This document shows, piece by piece, positions 44,657 to 54,731 of a stretch of 64,000 nt of DNA. This stretch comes from Hydrangea macrophylla. Lineage: Eukaryota; Streptophyta; Magnoliopsida; Cornales; Hydrangeaceae. How positions within the stretch are numbered: the first letter of the stretch is position 1; every line of letters starts with the position of its first letter. The notes beneath the pieces were generated by a model. The model did no database searches, had not been told where the DNA came from, and was given only the letters and a program-made list of their open reading frames with translations. Where the stretch lies: NCBI GenBank assembly GCA_033977485.1, contig CM066992.1, positions 100,142,140 to 100,206,139 of the forward strand, read 5' to 3'. Position numbers and translations under genes: made by a program.

Positions 44657-44840
44657 GAGTAAAACTCCAGACACACCCATTTCCACAACCTCACCCCCCC
44701 ACAACCTGATGTGGCAACCATGTAGTGAGAGTATCATATATGAGGTTGTGTTAAATGGTGGGTCTCATCCCACTACATGGTTGACACATCAGGTTGTGAG
44801 AGGTGAGGCTGTGGAAATTGGTGTGTCTGGAGTTTTACTC
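44657..44840. mobile_element. Foldback MITE A
   Basis: A 184-bp near-palindrome: GAGTAAAACTCCAGACACAC and CCACAACCTCACC on the left, matched by GGTGAGGCTGTGG and GTGTGTCTGGAGTTTTACTC on the right. Inner arms (CCTGATGTGGCAACCATGTAGTG against CACTACATGGTTGACACATCAGG in parts) extend the pairing to almost full length. A transcript would form a long hairpin. Confidence 0.8.
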
Positions 44841-44853
44841 CATAAAAAATTGA

Positions 44854-45023
44854 GTAATATTTGGGACACAACCTTCATACAACTTTCATACAACCTCCTC
44901 AAAAGATGTGTCTATCTCTCTCATGTGATGTCACTGGACCCCACAGTGACACAGGAAAGAGATAGACACATCTTTTGGGGAGGTTGTATGAAAGTTGTAT
45001 GAAGGTTGTGTCCCAAGTATTAC
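44854..45023. mobile_element. Foldback MITE B
   Basis: A 170-bp inverted repeat: GTAATATTTGGGACACAACC, TTCATACAACTTTCATACAA and AAAAGATGTGTCTATCTCTC on the left, with matching complements on the right ending GGTTGTGTCCCAAGTATTAC. It begins 13 bp after MITE A. The sequence around it (from about 44526 and to about 45070) has similar ACAACTT/GTTGTG words and may be an older element that the two inserted into. Confidence 0.8.
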
Positions 45024-45096
45024 CCTAAAAAATTTGTGAGCAAAGGTTGTGAGTAAATAGTTGTGGCTCTAGAATTACTCATCTAATATTGTACAT

Positions 45097-45267
45097 GGGT
45101 AATTCTCAGGACACATCATTCATACAACTTTCACACAACCTCTTAAAAGATGTGTTTATCTCTCTCTTGTGTCACTGTGGGGTCCAGTGACATAACAAGA
45201 GACAGATAGACACATATTTTAAAAAAAATGTGTGAAAATTATATGAGAATTGTGTCCCAAAAATTAA
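45097..45267. mobile_element. Foldback MITE C, diverged copy of B
   Basis: The layout is as in MITE B: GGGTAATTCTCAGGACACAT and TCATACAACTTTCACACAAC on the left, TATGAGAATTGTGTCCCAAA on the right, with the same central TGTGTTTATCTCTCTC / GAGACAGATAGACACAT pair. It has more mismatches than B, so it is an older family member. Confidence 0.7.
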
Positions 45268-46314
45268 TAATTATACATACAAGTATAAAATAGAAATTGG
45301 GTTTGTCATTTGTGCATTCAACCACTGCCACATGATTTCGCTGGAAACAAGCTCCAACATGACTTTCAACAGACTATAATGAAAACTAGGAATAATGTAC
45401 ACACTTATCCCAACCAAGTAGTCAGCGAAAAACTTTCTTAGAAACTTGAGTGTTTTTTTAGACTTTTAGTCGGAATGGTCTTTTCAAATTGGAAAAGCTA
45501 ATATACCACCAATCACAATAATGTTTTCAACTGGACTCGTTTCTTGCATAATTGATTATGGCCTCGTTTTGGCAATGTTTCTGCGATCGTGATGGCACCA
45601 AATATAAGTATATGCTATCGCGCACAGTGTTCGTAAATAGGTTTAGATTGCAATTGGCCCTCCAAAGCACGTTTGGGCTGCAGTAGTTAAATGGGCTCTA
45701 TCGAATGAAAATTTCAAGGTGCCAAGATTATTTATTTTCTCTCTTTTTTTTTTTTTTTTGTGAACCAAGGTGCCAAGATCTTCACCACCACCCAAACGGT
45801 TTTTATGAATATTTCTCATATTTTCCACCGAAAACAAATGTGGGTATTGCATTTTTTGGTGTAAAAAAATATAGAAATTCACCTTTTCCACCCCTCTAAT
45901 AAGAGGATAGTGGGCTTTGCTTCAAAGCTTTGGGTATGAATTGGGTTGGGTTGAAGGGTGTGTGTTTGTCCAGTCATAATTTAAGTAAGTATCTAAAAAA
46001 TAAAATAAATAAATGAATAAGAGGATAGTGGTATGAGTTAATAAATATAGAATAGAATTAGGTCATAGAACATATACATTTGGGATTCAAAAAGTTGGGA
46101 GCTATAAATTATAAGGAGCAAATGAAGAAAGATAATTAGATATAATCACCAACCCAAGTAGCATAGTAGTGAATATATGCTGTGTTTTCAGTTTTCTTTC
46201 GACCGAAATAAAGTTGGATCAACGGCAAAATTTCACCTTACACTCTTCATGGGAAACAATCATGACAGTTGACCACCCACATGATTCTGTTTGTGCAATC
46301 GCAGGCCAATATGG
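45268..46314. other. Intergenic, no gene seen
   Basis: AT-rich sequence with a poly-T run at about 45747 and no recognised coding or structured element. Confidence 0.5.
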
Positions 46315-46590
46315 TACTCTCTGTGTCCCATATTTAGAGTCTTTGATGTCATTTTTTGATGTCCCATTTTAAGAGTCTTCTTTGAAAAGTCAAAGTACTT
46401 TAATACACACTTTCCAAATTTTGTCATTTATTATATTTAACTCTTCCCTCTCTCTTTTTGGATGTGACACTATAATTTTGAATTTCAAAAAGGGCAATAT
46501 TGGAAAGTTAAAAATCTTACAAAAATCAAGGTTGTCCCTTAATAAGTTGAAATTCCCAAAAGAGACTCTTAATATGAGACGGAGGGAGTA
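46315..46590. mobile_element. Stowaway/Mariner-like MITE (1)
   Basis: Ends TACTCTCTGTGTCCCATATT and AATATGAGACGGAGGGAGTA match the widespread plant MITE terminus TACTCCCTCCGTCCCA. TA at both borders fits a Stowaway/Mariner target duplication. About 276 bp, no coding capacity. Confidence 0.75.
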
Positions 46591-47509
46591 ATATTTTTAG
46601 TTAGGATGAGTTGGCCGACGCCAACTCTCTCTTCTACTTTTGCGCAGGTTCTAATTCCCCCCTCCCCCATGTTATTAGAAAAAAAAAAAATTAGTAATGT
46701 TTTCACTCTACAATTTTCTAAAATTTGAAAACGTAACAAGTTTTTATTTTTTGTATTTTTTTTATTTACAAAAATGAAAACTGAATATCATTTTTGTTTT
46801 TTGTTTTTTGTTTTTTTGGCCCAATTCGTTGTCGGCTTAAAAAAAAAAAAAAAAAAATAGAAACGATTACCAAGCGTATTTTTAGTTTTTGCTTATTAAA
46901 AAAAAAAAAAAGATAATAAAAACGGATACAATTACTAAACACTTTTGTGTTTTCGTTTTCTCAAAAAAAAAAAAAAAAAAAGAAGAAGAAGATGAATACC
47001 GCAACAATACCAAAAGGGGCATTAATTTCAATACATCAGCAACGACTCCTGCAAAGAGAACCAAAATCAACTTCGTTAATAATACCACTAGCCAAAGCAA
47101 ACTAAATGGTTCAATTTAAGTTGAAAATGGATGGAGTTGTGTATAGACAAGGGTATGCAGCTTCTACATTATGGATGATATCATATAGCCTAACTTGTTA
47201 CTAAGACCAAAGAACCAATGCGACATGCACAATCTCAGTCTGAACAAACTCAATACTTATGGAAATGATCATACAACATGCTTAACAAGTCCAATAACTA
47301 GCTAGGTTACAAAATGTTAATATTGAGAGAGGAGCTAGAGACATTGAAAAAAGCTGCCTTGAAAAGTTATTAGGTGACATGGTTAAATAAAACTAAGTTT
47401 AATTCCAAAACTAAAGGAACAAAATTTTACATCTATATAGTTTTTAATTTGTCACATCAACCAGTGAAAGTATGTCATGTGCACTTAGCATTCTCCTGTA
47501 ATTAAATGT
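46591..47509. other. Intergenic, homopolymer-rich, no gene seen
   Basis: Several long A runs (46676-46690, about 46839-46857, about 46900-46911, about 46963-46981) in AT-rich DNA. The open frames across them encode only lysine- or phenylalanine-rich peptides and are not genes. Confidence 0.5.
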
Positions 47510-47800
47510 TTCTCCCTATGTCCGATAATTTTATGTGTCATTCGTTTATTTTTTTTTGCCATTACAAAACTATACATTGTCCATAAGAATATATATATAT
47601 ATATATAGTTAGTGATAAAGTTTTAGTTACTTTTCAAAATTACCCTTCTTGATTTTGAAAACATCTAGTAAAAAGTAAAAAGGGAAAAACTCGTTTAGGA
47701 CAACACTTTCATGCATATGAATATATGCAATCATTATAAAGTTCCTTTAAAAGTTATATTCTCAAAGATGGACAAATAAAAAATGAAAACAGAGGTAGTA
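47510..47800. mobile_element. Stowaway/Mariner-like MITE (3), degraded
   Basis: The left end TTCTCCCTATGTCCGATAAT and the right end AAAACAGAGGTAGTA are worn versions of the TACTCCCTCCGTCC terminus. The length is similar to the copies at 46315 and 48052. Confidence 0.5.
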
Positions 47801-48051
47801 TTTCTTCTCGAAAGAGCTCTTCACGATACTTCAATCAAAGGAAACATCACTATCGGGCACGGGCAATTACTAGTCTATCAACATAGCATAAAAAGTGAGA
47901 TTGGTATCCTACTTATTTCACGTTTAATTCTTTTGCCTATACAATCCATTTGGCTCCCTTCCATGAAAAGTTTGCTTCTCATCCCCCATTAGAAGAAGGT
48001 TTATTAAAGACTAAGGCTTAATTTGGTCTCCATGTGGCTTATGAAATTTAT

Positions 48052-48326
48052 TACTCCCTTAGTCCTAAATTGCTAGCACTCTTTCTATTTTGGGCTGTCT
48101 CAAAATACTTGTCCATTTTAAAAAGTCAACAAACCAAATTTTTTATCGTTCTTATTTTGCCATTTCTTTTTTCACAAATCTCACAAATCTTAGTTTATAG
48201 GAAAACTAAATTAAGGGTAAAGTTGGAAGCTAAGAATATTTAAACATAAAAATAGTGTAATAAATGATGTTCCCTTAAAAAGTTAGGTTCCCCAAAAGTG
48301 CCCAGCATTTTGGGACGGATGGAGTA
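48052..48326. mobile_element. Stowaway/Mariner-like MITE (2)
   Basis: Ends TACTCCCTTAGTCCTAAATT and CATTTTGGGACGGATGGAGTA, TA borders, about 275 bp. Same family as the copy at 46315. Confidence 0.7.
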
Positions 48327-49778
48327 TTGATTAGTTGTTTGATAATTTTATACAAGTGACACATTACTCTTCAAAAAATATCATAAAACCAAAAAGCAAC
48401 ATTGAGCTTTTAAAAGCTCTCCAAAAAAAGCTCTAAGTTTAATTTTTGCAAAGCTCATAAACTAGTTATCAAATGAATTAAAATGAAATTGTGCTTTGAA
48501 AAATGAGAAGTACCAAAATGGGAGCCAAACTAAACCTAAATTGGGAAAGTAATCTAGAAGTTTTGTGAGATCAGTGAGAATGTAAATTAAACTATGGGTT
48601 TCTCAGGTTGGTTGATTCTAAACATTGCATCTACAATGCATAGAACCACAATCCATACAATCACTTTTTTTTTGTACCTGATTTCTTTTATCTCAAGATT
48701 CTCAAGTACAAAGTATATATTCCAAGGGGGTTGTGTCATTGTGGGGGTATCAATCTTTTTCTTTGGGTTAGTGTGTCTCTTTAGCATAAAAGGTTAACCA
48801 TGAGGCTAATTAAGCAATGCTTTACCCTTAAAGTGATTATGATCTACAAATCACAAGATGCCCACCCATTCAATCTTTTTGCTCCAAACCCATATAAATA
48901 TATAATATTAACCCTAGGGGCTTAGCTTCTTCTTTATGGTAATTCATTGATTCCTTTCTTAGTTTAAAAGATACATATATCACACACAGAGAAAAAGAGA
49001 GCGAGATCTACCTACTAAACATGTGTCAGAGATCGATATAGAATTCTATGCATAACCCATCCCCCCCTCCCCCAAAAAATAATACTCCGTAATAAAACTG
49101 CACACACTGTCACAGGTACATACACAATATTTATGTAGTTTCCAGCATGTTAAACATGTGTAATATGCATGAGTTGATGTTGAAATCTGATAACTTCGAT
49201 GTTATTTGAGAAAGTAAAATAGACTTTTCATGAAATGTTTGGTGAATGTAATCAGTATAAAATATTTCTTAAAACTAATTACTACATAACATTAATTCTT
49301 ATAAAAATCAGATAGAAAATGAACTAGAACTGAACTAGATTTCATTTTAAACATTCTCAAACAGGCCCTCGATCAAGAACAAAAAACTTCTACGATTCTA
49401 CAGGATTTTTTCCATCGCATGAAATTCGTGTAAAAATGAATGTGAGCATGTACATGACAGGGTTATTCTCAATCTCACTTTTATGAAGTTCACACTTGAA
49501 GTTAATGAAACCTAAATTAATAAGCAAAATTTCCTAGTATGTATCTATCCTAAGTTTGAGAAATTATCAAATGTGACCGTCACTCCTATGTGACCATCAT
49601 ATATGTATGATTTTCATTACCATTTGAGTATTCTGCATATCTCATCCCTTGTAGGTCCACAGTAGTATTGAAAAGATCATAGTAGCCATGTCACATGATG
49701 TGATGATCATGTGGAATTAATAATTTATCCCTAAGAGAGAGAATTGCTTTATTTAATGGCCATGCTGGGTGAAGAAAA
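48327..49778. other. Intergenic downstream of the SRS gene, no gene seen
   Basis: AT-rich DNA. A 67-codon frame at 48594 (start MGFSGWLILN) is hydrophobic but has no family resemblance and was not called. Confidence 0.45.
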
Positions 49779-49892
49779 TATTTTTGCTTACCCAAAATAT
49801 GGTTCATCAATGCTCACTCAAGCATCCCATTAACCAATGCAGTGGGATACTTGGATAAGTATTGGTGAACCATTTTTTGGGTAAACAAAAAT
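49779..49892. mobile_element. Short foldback element
   Basis: A 114-bp hairpin-forming segment: ATTTTTGCTTACCCAAAA and TGGTTCATCAATGCT on the left match AGTATTGGTGAACCA and TTTTGGGTAAACAAAAAT on the right, with CATCCCATTAACCAATGCAG/TGGGATACTTGG inside. Probably a small MITE. Confidence 0.6.
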
Positions 49893-50389
49893 GCTGTCCT
49901 GGGTGAAACAGTGAAACCTAAATACCAAATTAAAGAACGGTACATAATCTTGAAGTATTTCCGAATCTACCAATCCAAACAGAAGAAGATTAATTGCATC
50001 AAAATTTCTGTCCGGCAAAGGAACGGAAAATCGGGAGAAAAGCAGCTTCGAAATTCAAAAACACCCAGTAAGGTAAAAAAGCAAAATTGTACACCGAACA
50101 GAAAAAATAAAATAAAATAAGATGAAAACAATAAACAAGTAAATTAAAATTTTAAAACAAGAAGACAAAACTTCAAAACCATATGGTAAACACCTAACAA
50201 TATAAAATGTCCGACAAGATCAAATAATTCTTCATTGATATTAGCAAAAATAACTATTCATTTCCCTTCTTTTTACATTGATCAATATATAATATTAAAG
50301 TACCATAACAACATCGAAAATGCTAATTGAATGAAGGTTAGAGTGAGAGGCCGTCTAGACTCGATCTAGAGAGAGACAGAAAACAATTT

Positions 50390-51357
50390 TCAAGATTTTG
50401 GGTATGGGGGATAGTATTGCAAACATGTAGTAGTAGTAGTAATAGTATTGAAGCTAGGAGTGATGAGATTAGGTTGATGTGAGCCACCGGAGGAGCTCTC
50501 ACCGGCGGTGAAATTACTTTCAGGTCCTTGATCATAGAGAATTCCTTTGAAAATATGCCCTCCAATGCTCACAGCCGTTTGATATGCATATTGATCAACC
50601 ACATTGTCCTCCGAACTCACTCTAACGCATTGAAATGTGGCCGCAATACTCAACTCTACCGGAAAATTTCTCACTCCTAACCCTAAAAAAAAAAAAAAAA
50701 AAAAACAACAACAACAACCACAATCAAATTAACCACCAAATAATTTTTTGCTTGACTAGAGTTATTGAATTTGCCTTGTCCCAAAATTTTGGGACCAGCT
50801 ACATGAATCCATTACGGAAATTCATGTTCATATATAAGAGATCTGCCAAAAATTTGACAGTACGTGGCTGTCATTTGCTGCCTAACACAATCCTTCTCCT
50901 TTATTTATCTGGATTTGAGATTGGCTTTGTAAAGATAATTAACACTATAAATTTGGAGTAGGGTTTGGAATCACTGTAGATATCAAATCCAAAACCCACC
51001 AATGATATGATTTTGATATATAGTTTAGAAAACATGAGCCGTGTTTTGTTTCACTCTCTAGAGACTAGAGAGAAATATATATCTATATATATATATATAT
51101 ATAGTGGAGTGGAGCACTATACCTGCTGCTGCTGCTGATGATGATGATGAGTGTGTTTTAGGGTTTGGTACTTGGAGATGGTGTTGATGATGGGTTGGAC
51201 GCCTTTTAGAGAGAGGGACCCAAGTGCTCTTTATATGGGTTAGGCACTGAAACCCTCGCCTTTTACAGCAAGCTCTGCACCTCATGAACCCACAGTCCTT
51301 CTTTGCTTGGTTCCCACAGTCTTGACACCTTGATGATGAGCTTCTCATCATCATCAT
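50390..51357 (-). CDS. SRS3-like: SHI/LRP1-type (SRS) zinc-finger transcription regulator, two exons
   Basis: A plant-specific transcription factor of the SHI-related-sequence family, which controls auxin synthesis and organ development. Exon 1 is 51357-51123 and exon 2 is 50682-50390 (TGA at 50392-50390). They join in phase to give 175 aa, matching the small members of the family. Residues 11-41 are the RING-like zinc finger, starting [20 protein letters not shown] and ending GFQCLTH, followed by KSTWVP. The second exon holds the IGGH domain ([18 protein letters not shown] at 85-102, then [20 protein letters not shown] at 110-129). A Ser/Ala-rich linker ([10 protein letters not shown]) lies at the splice junction. 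The start is the first of four consecutive ATG codons. The triplet before them is GTG. The intron is 440 bp and starts with an AT-rich tract. Confidence 0.93.
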
Positions 51358-52030
51358 CACAATAAAAAATATATATATATATATATATATATTAATTAAT
51401 AATCAACCCCCAAGCCCTAATGTTCATATGACACCATCTAATTAGATCTGGGTTTATAAGTGGTGTACTTATTTTATTTATTTTTTTATTAATATTATAA
51501 TACTTTCTGTGGGTACTTTTGGGGTTTGTGGTGGCTTTGATCACTTGTCTGTGTTTTTGTTGCTAAATTTGGGAATGTCCCATCTTCTTTTTCTACTACA
51601 ATCTTGATTTTTCTCTTCTTCTTTCACACAGCTGTGCTTTAGTGGGTTTCAACCTTTTTCAGACACTTTTTACACCATTAGGAATAAATTTGGAGCATGC
51701 AGTAGATACATTTAACTTATGTATACGTGCCAATGTTCCACATATTTAAAAAGGTTACATTGTGTACGGACGAGTACTATTGTGGTTGTAATCACTTGCA
51801 GCATTTACGAATTAAAATCACAATAACTATCACACCATTTGGATGATATAAAAATCAATTTAGAAATTTGGTATTAAATACCTAATTAGGAGAATTATTT
51901 GGTTTAAAGACACAAAGGAAATCTTTTTGGTAATAAGGACATTATTCAATAAGTTAATTTGGAATAGGTCATTTGACCAATTGACCACATATTTTTGAGA
52001 CATGTTTACCTTTATTTGTATTTTTCATTT
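51358..52030. other. SRS gene upstream region
   Basis: It should contain the 5' UTR and promoter of the SRS gene (minus strand), with an (AT)n run at 51370-51392 directly upstream. No other gene is seen. Confidence 0.5.
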
Positions 52031-52043
52031 CATTTCTCTTTCT

Positions 52044-52087
<44 letters not shown>

Positions 52088-52384
52088 AACATCACCAACA
52101 ACCACCACCAACCAAGACCACTGTCATCGCCGGGGACCTTCGTCGTCGGCACCACCACCAACCAAGACCACTGCCATCGCGAACCAAACACCGCCATCTC
52201 GCGAGCCAACCACCACCATCGTCGAGCCAACCACCGTCTCCGAGCCAACCACCACCATCTCGCGACCCAACCACCACCATCTCCGAGCCAGCGGCACCAT
52301 CGGTTACCACCACCAAAGCGACCATTTTCACGAGCAGATCCGGCCACCAGTGCACTAATCCACCATCATCTTCTTCTTCTTCTT

Positions 52385-52421
<37 letters not shown>

Positions 52422-53478
52422 TTTTTGTGAAATTTATCAAAAAAAATTAGTAGCTTTCTCAACATTTTTTCCCAGAAGTTTGATATAAACAGTAATAGTT
52501 GTTTGATAGATCTCGTTGAGTAGACTATAAATATATAGATTTTATGCAAAAAAACAAGTTACAGATTGATATGAATGCTCAAATTTGTAAAAAGTTTTTT
52601 CAATATTTGACAGAACACTTTTTTGTGAAATTTCACAATCTTTCTGAAATTTCACAACTTTTTTTTCTTTTGAAATTTTCACAACTTTTTCGGTGCTGGT
52701 ATGAGAAATTAAATTTCAAAAACTTGTTTTGTGATCATTTGATATTGATGTGGTAGTTTGGTTGTGAAGAGATCGTCAGGTGAGGTCGTGGTGGTGATTA
52801 GCAAAGGTTTGGTGTGGCTGTGGTGGTTTCATGAAATTTCACGAACTCTGTGAAATTTCACAACTTTTTGTTGATAAATTTCACAACTTTTTTTTTATAA
52901 TTTCACAAGTTTTTTCGGTGGTATAAGAAATGAACTTTCAGAAAGTTATTTTCTGATCATTGTATGTTGATTTGGAGTTTTGGTTGTGAATGAGGTCAAT
53001 CAGGTGAGGTGGTGGTGGTTGGTGGAGGCTTAAGGTCGTGATGGTGGTGGTTGGTGGAGGCTTTAAGGTCATGATGGTGGTCGTCGGACCTCAGGCGAGG
53101 TCGCCGGAGCTCAGGCGAGGTGATGGTAGTGGTCGCCGGAGATGCAGGGGTGAAACTTTCTTGGTGTAGACCAATATTAGGGTAGATTTGTCAAAATACC
53201 AAGGAGTGTACCTTCTCCCAAATATTTTTACTAGTTATACCTAAACCAATATACTTTCCTTAATTTGGATTAATTGCTAATTTTGTGGTTTAAAAATGGT
53301 TCTTTGGATTTCAGTTTTTTATTATAATTATTTTTAGAAATTGATTCATTTCATAAGTTAATTTAAAAATTAGTTTCTCAATTATTTTGACGACCAAAAT
53401 ACCCCTACTTTCATAAATTAGTGTTTTGAAATTTAAACTCCAGATTTGTTATATATTTATATATATAGCTATATATAA

Positions 53479-53509
<31 letters not shown>

Positions 53510-54178
53510 AATACTCCCATAAATCAAGATTTTTGAATTTCAAAACCCAAATTTGTTATATATATATATATATATCTATATAATATTGTAGGTCGGTTTG
53601 TCACTAAAAGTCTTATGACTAGGACAAACAAAGTTATGACTAGGATTAACAAATTAATGTGACTGGCTGTTTTGTTTGCTGACTCACCCCTCTTTGCTGA
53701 CTCAAACCTCACAAAAGTGTATTTAACTTTTTCTGTCTTCTCTATTCTCTCTCTCTCTAAACCCACAGATGATTGTTTTCTCTCCCCCCACCGCCTCTTT
53801 TCTCTCTCTCCCTACCACCACCTCTCGATCTCTCTCTCTCTCTTTCTCATCACCTACCACCGCCGACCTCCATCACCATCAACGCCGACCCACCACCGAT
53901 CCAGACCGAGGCGGCGGCGGTGGCACCGTATCTTACCTTCTCCCTCTAACCCACCACCACCTCTCGGTCTTTCTCTCTCATCACCTACCACCGCCGACCT
54001 CCACCACCGCCGATCAACCCTCCTCCCAGATTTATCGTCGATCCACCACCGATCAACCCTCCTCCTCGATCTACCGCCGATCCATGATGAGCAACTGGAT
54101 CTTCATGCCCAACAGTTCACACCGATCAAGAAAACCCCCAAAAAATCAACAAAGAGTTAGCAACTGGATCTTTGTTTG
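52031..54178. other. Low-complexity intergenic region
   Basis: It contains (CT)n at about 52047-52084, CCACCA-rich and CGAGCCAACCACCACCATC-type repeats (52100-52340), a poly-T run (52388-52415), repeated TGAAATTTCACAACTTTTT words (52620-52920), and a second CCACCACC-rich block (53780-54080). Frames through the CCACCA blocks give Pro/His/Thr-rich peptides with no family match. No gene is called. Confidence 0.55.
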
Positions 54179-54726
54179 TATGTCCAAGATCAGTAAGATC
54201 AATTTCGGTGCCTTTTTTTTCCGGATCCTTAAGTTCAAGATCATTCTTTTCAATTTATTTATTTTTTAAGAAAAGCAGTTGTTTAGGGTTTGAATGATTT
54301 TTCCAGATCTTTGCTTCCATGTCCAAAGATTAGTAAGAGTTTGAATCAATTTTAGAAATTGCTTGCTTGAATCAATACTTATTTTTATTTTATTTTTTCA
54401 GATCATTAAGTTTTAGATCATTCCTTTCAAATTATTTATTTTTTAAGTAAAGCATTTGTTTAGGGGTTTGAATGATTTAATCCTTAAAATAAGTTTCAGA
54501 TATTTGCTTGCATGTCCAAAGATTAGTAAGAGTTTGAATTAATTTTTAAAATTGCTTGCTTATTTTTTTTTTTTTTTCTTCAGATCACTAAGTTTTAGAT
54601 CATTCTTTTCAATTAAATTTTTTTTTTTAAGAAAAGCATTTGTTTAGGGGTTTGAATGATTTAATCCTTAAGTTCCAGATCTTTGCTTGCATGTCCAAAG
54701 ATCAGTAAGAGTTTGAATCATTCTAG
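54179..54726 (+). repeat. Tandem repeat, about four units of 140-190 bp
   Basis: The unit ATGTCCAAAGATTAGTAAGA starts at about 54180, 54320, 54513 and 54692. Each unit continues with a T-rich stretch, CAGATCATTAAGTTTTAGAT, a T/A run and GTTTAGGGGTTTGAATGATT. The last partial unit runs straight into the target duplication of the solo LTR at 54727, so the LTR inserted in or next to this array. Confidence 0.85.
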
Positions 54727-54731
54727 ATCAT

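Noticed and set aside
46889..47119. Lys-rich open frame as a small protein gene
   Set aside because: Driven by poly-A runs, with no homology.
52002..52450. Ser/Pro/His/Thr-rich open frames as an extensin-like gene
   Set aside because: They come from CT and CCACCA simple repeats. They have no signal peptide with a matching repeat motif, and several frames are equally open.
53672..54269. Open frames of 160 codons as a gene
   Set aside because: Low-complexity CCACCACC/CTCTCT DNA, overlapping frames, no family resemblance.
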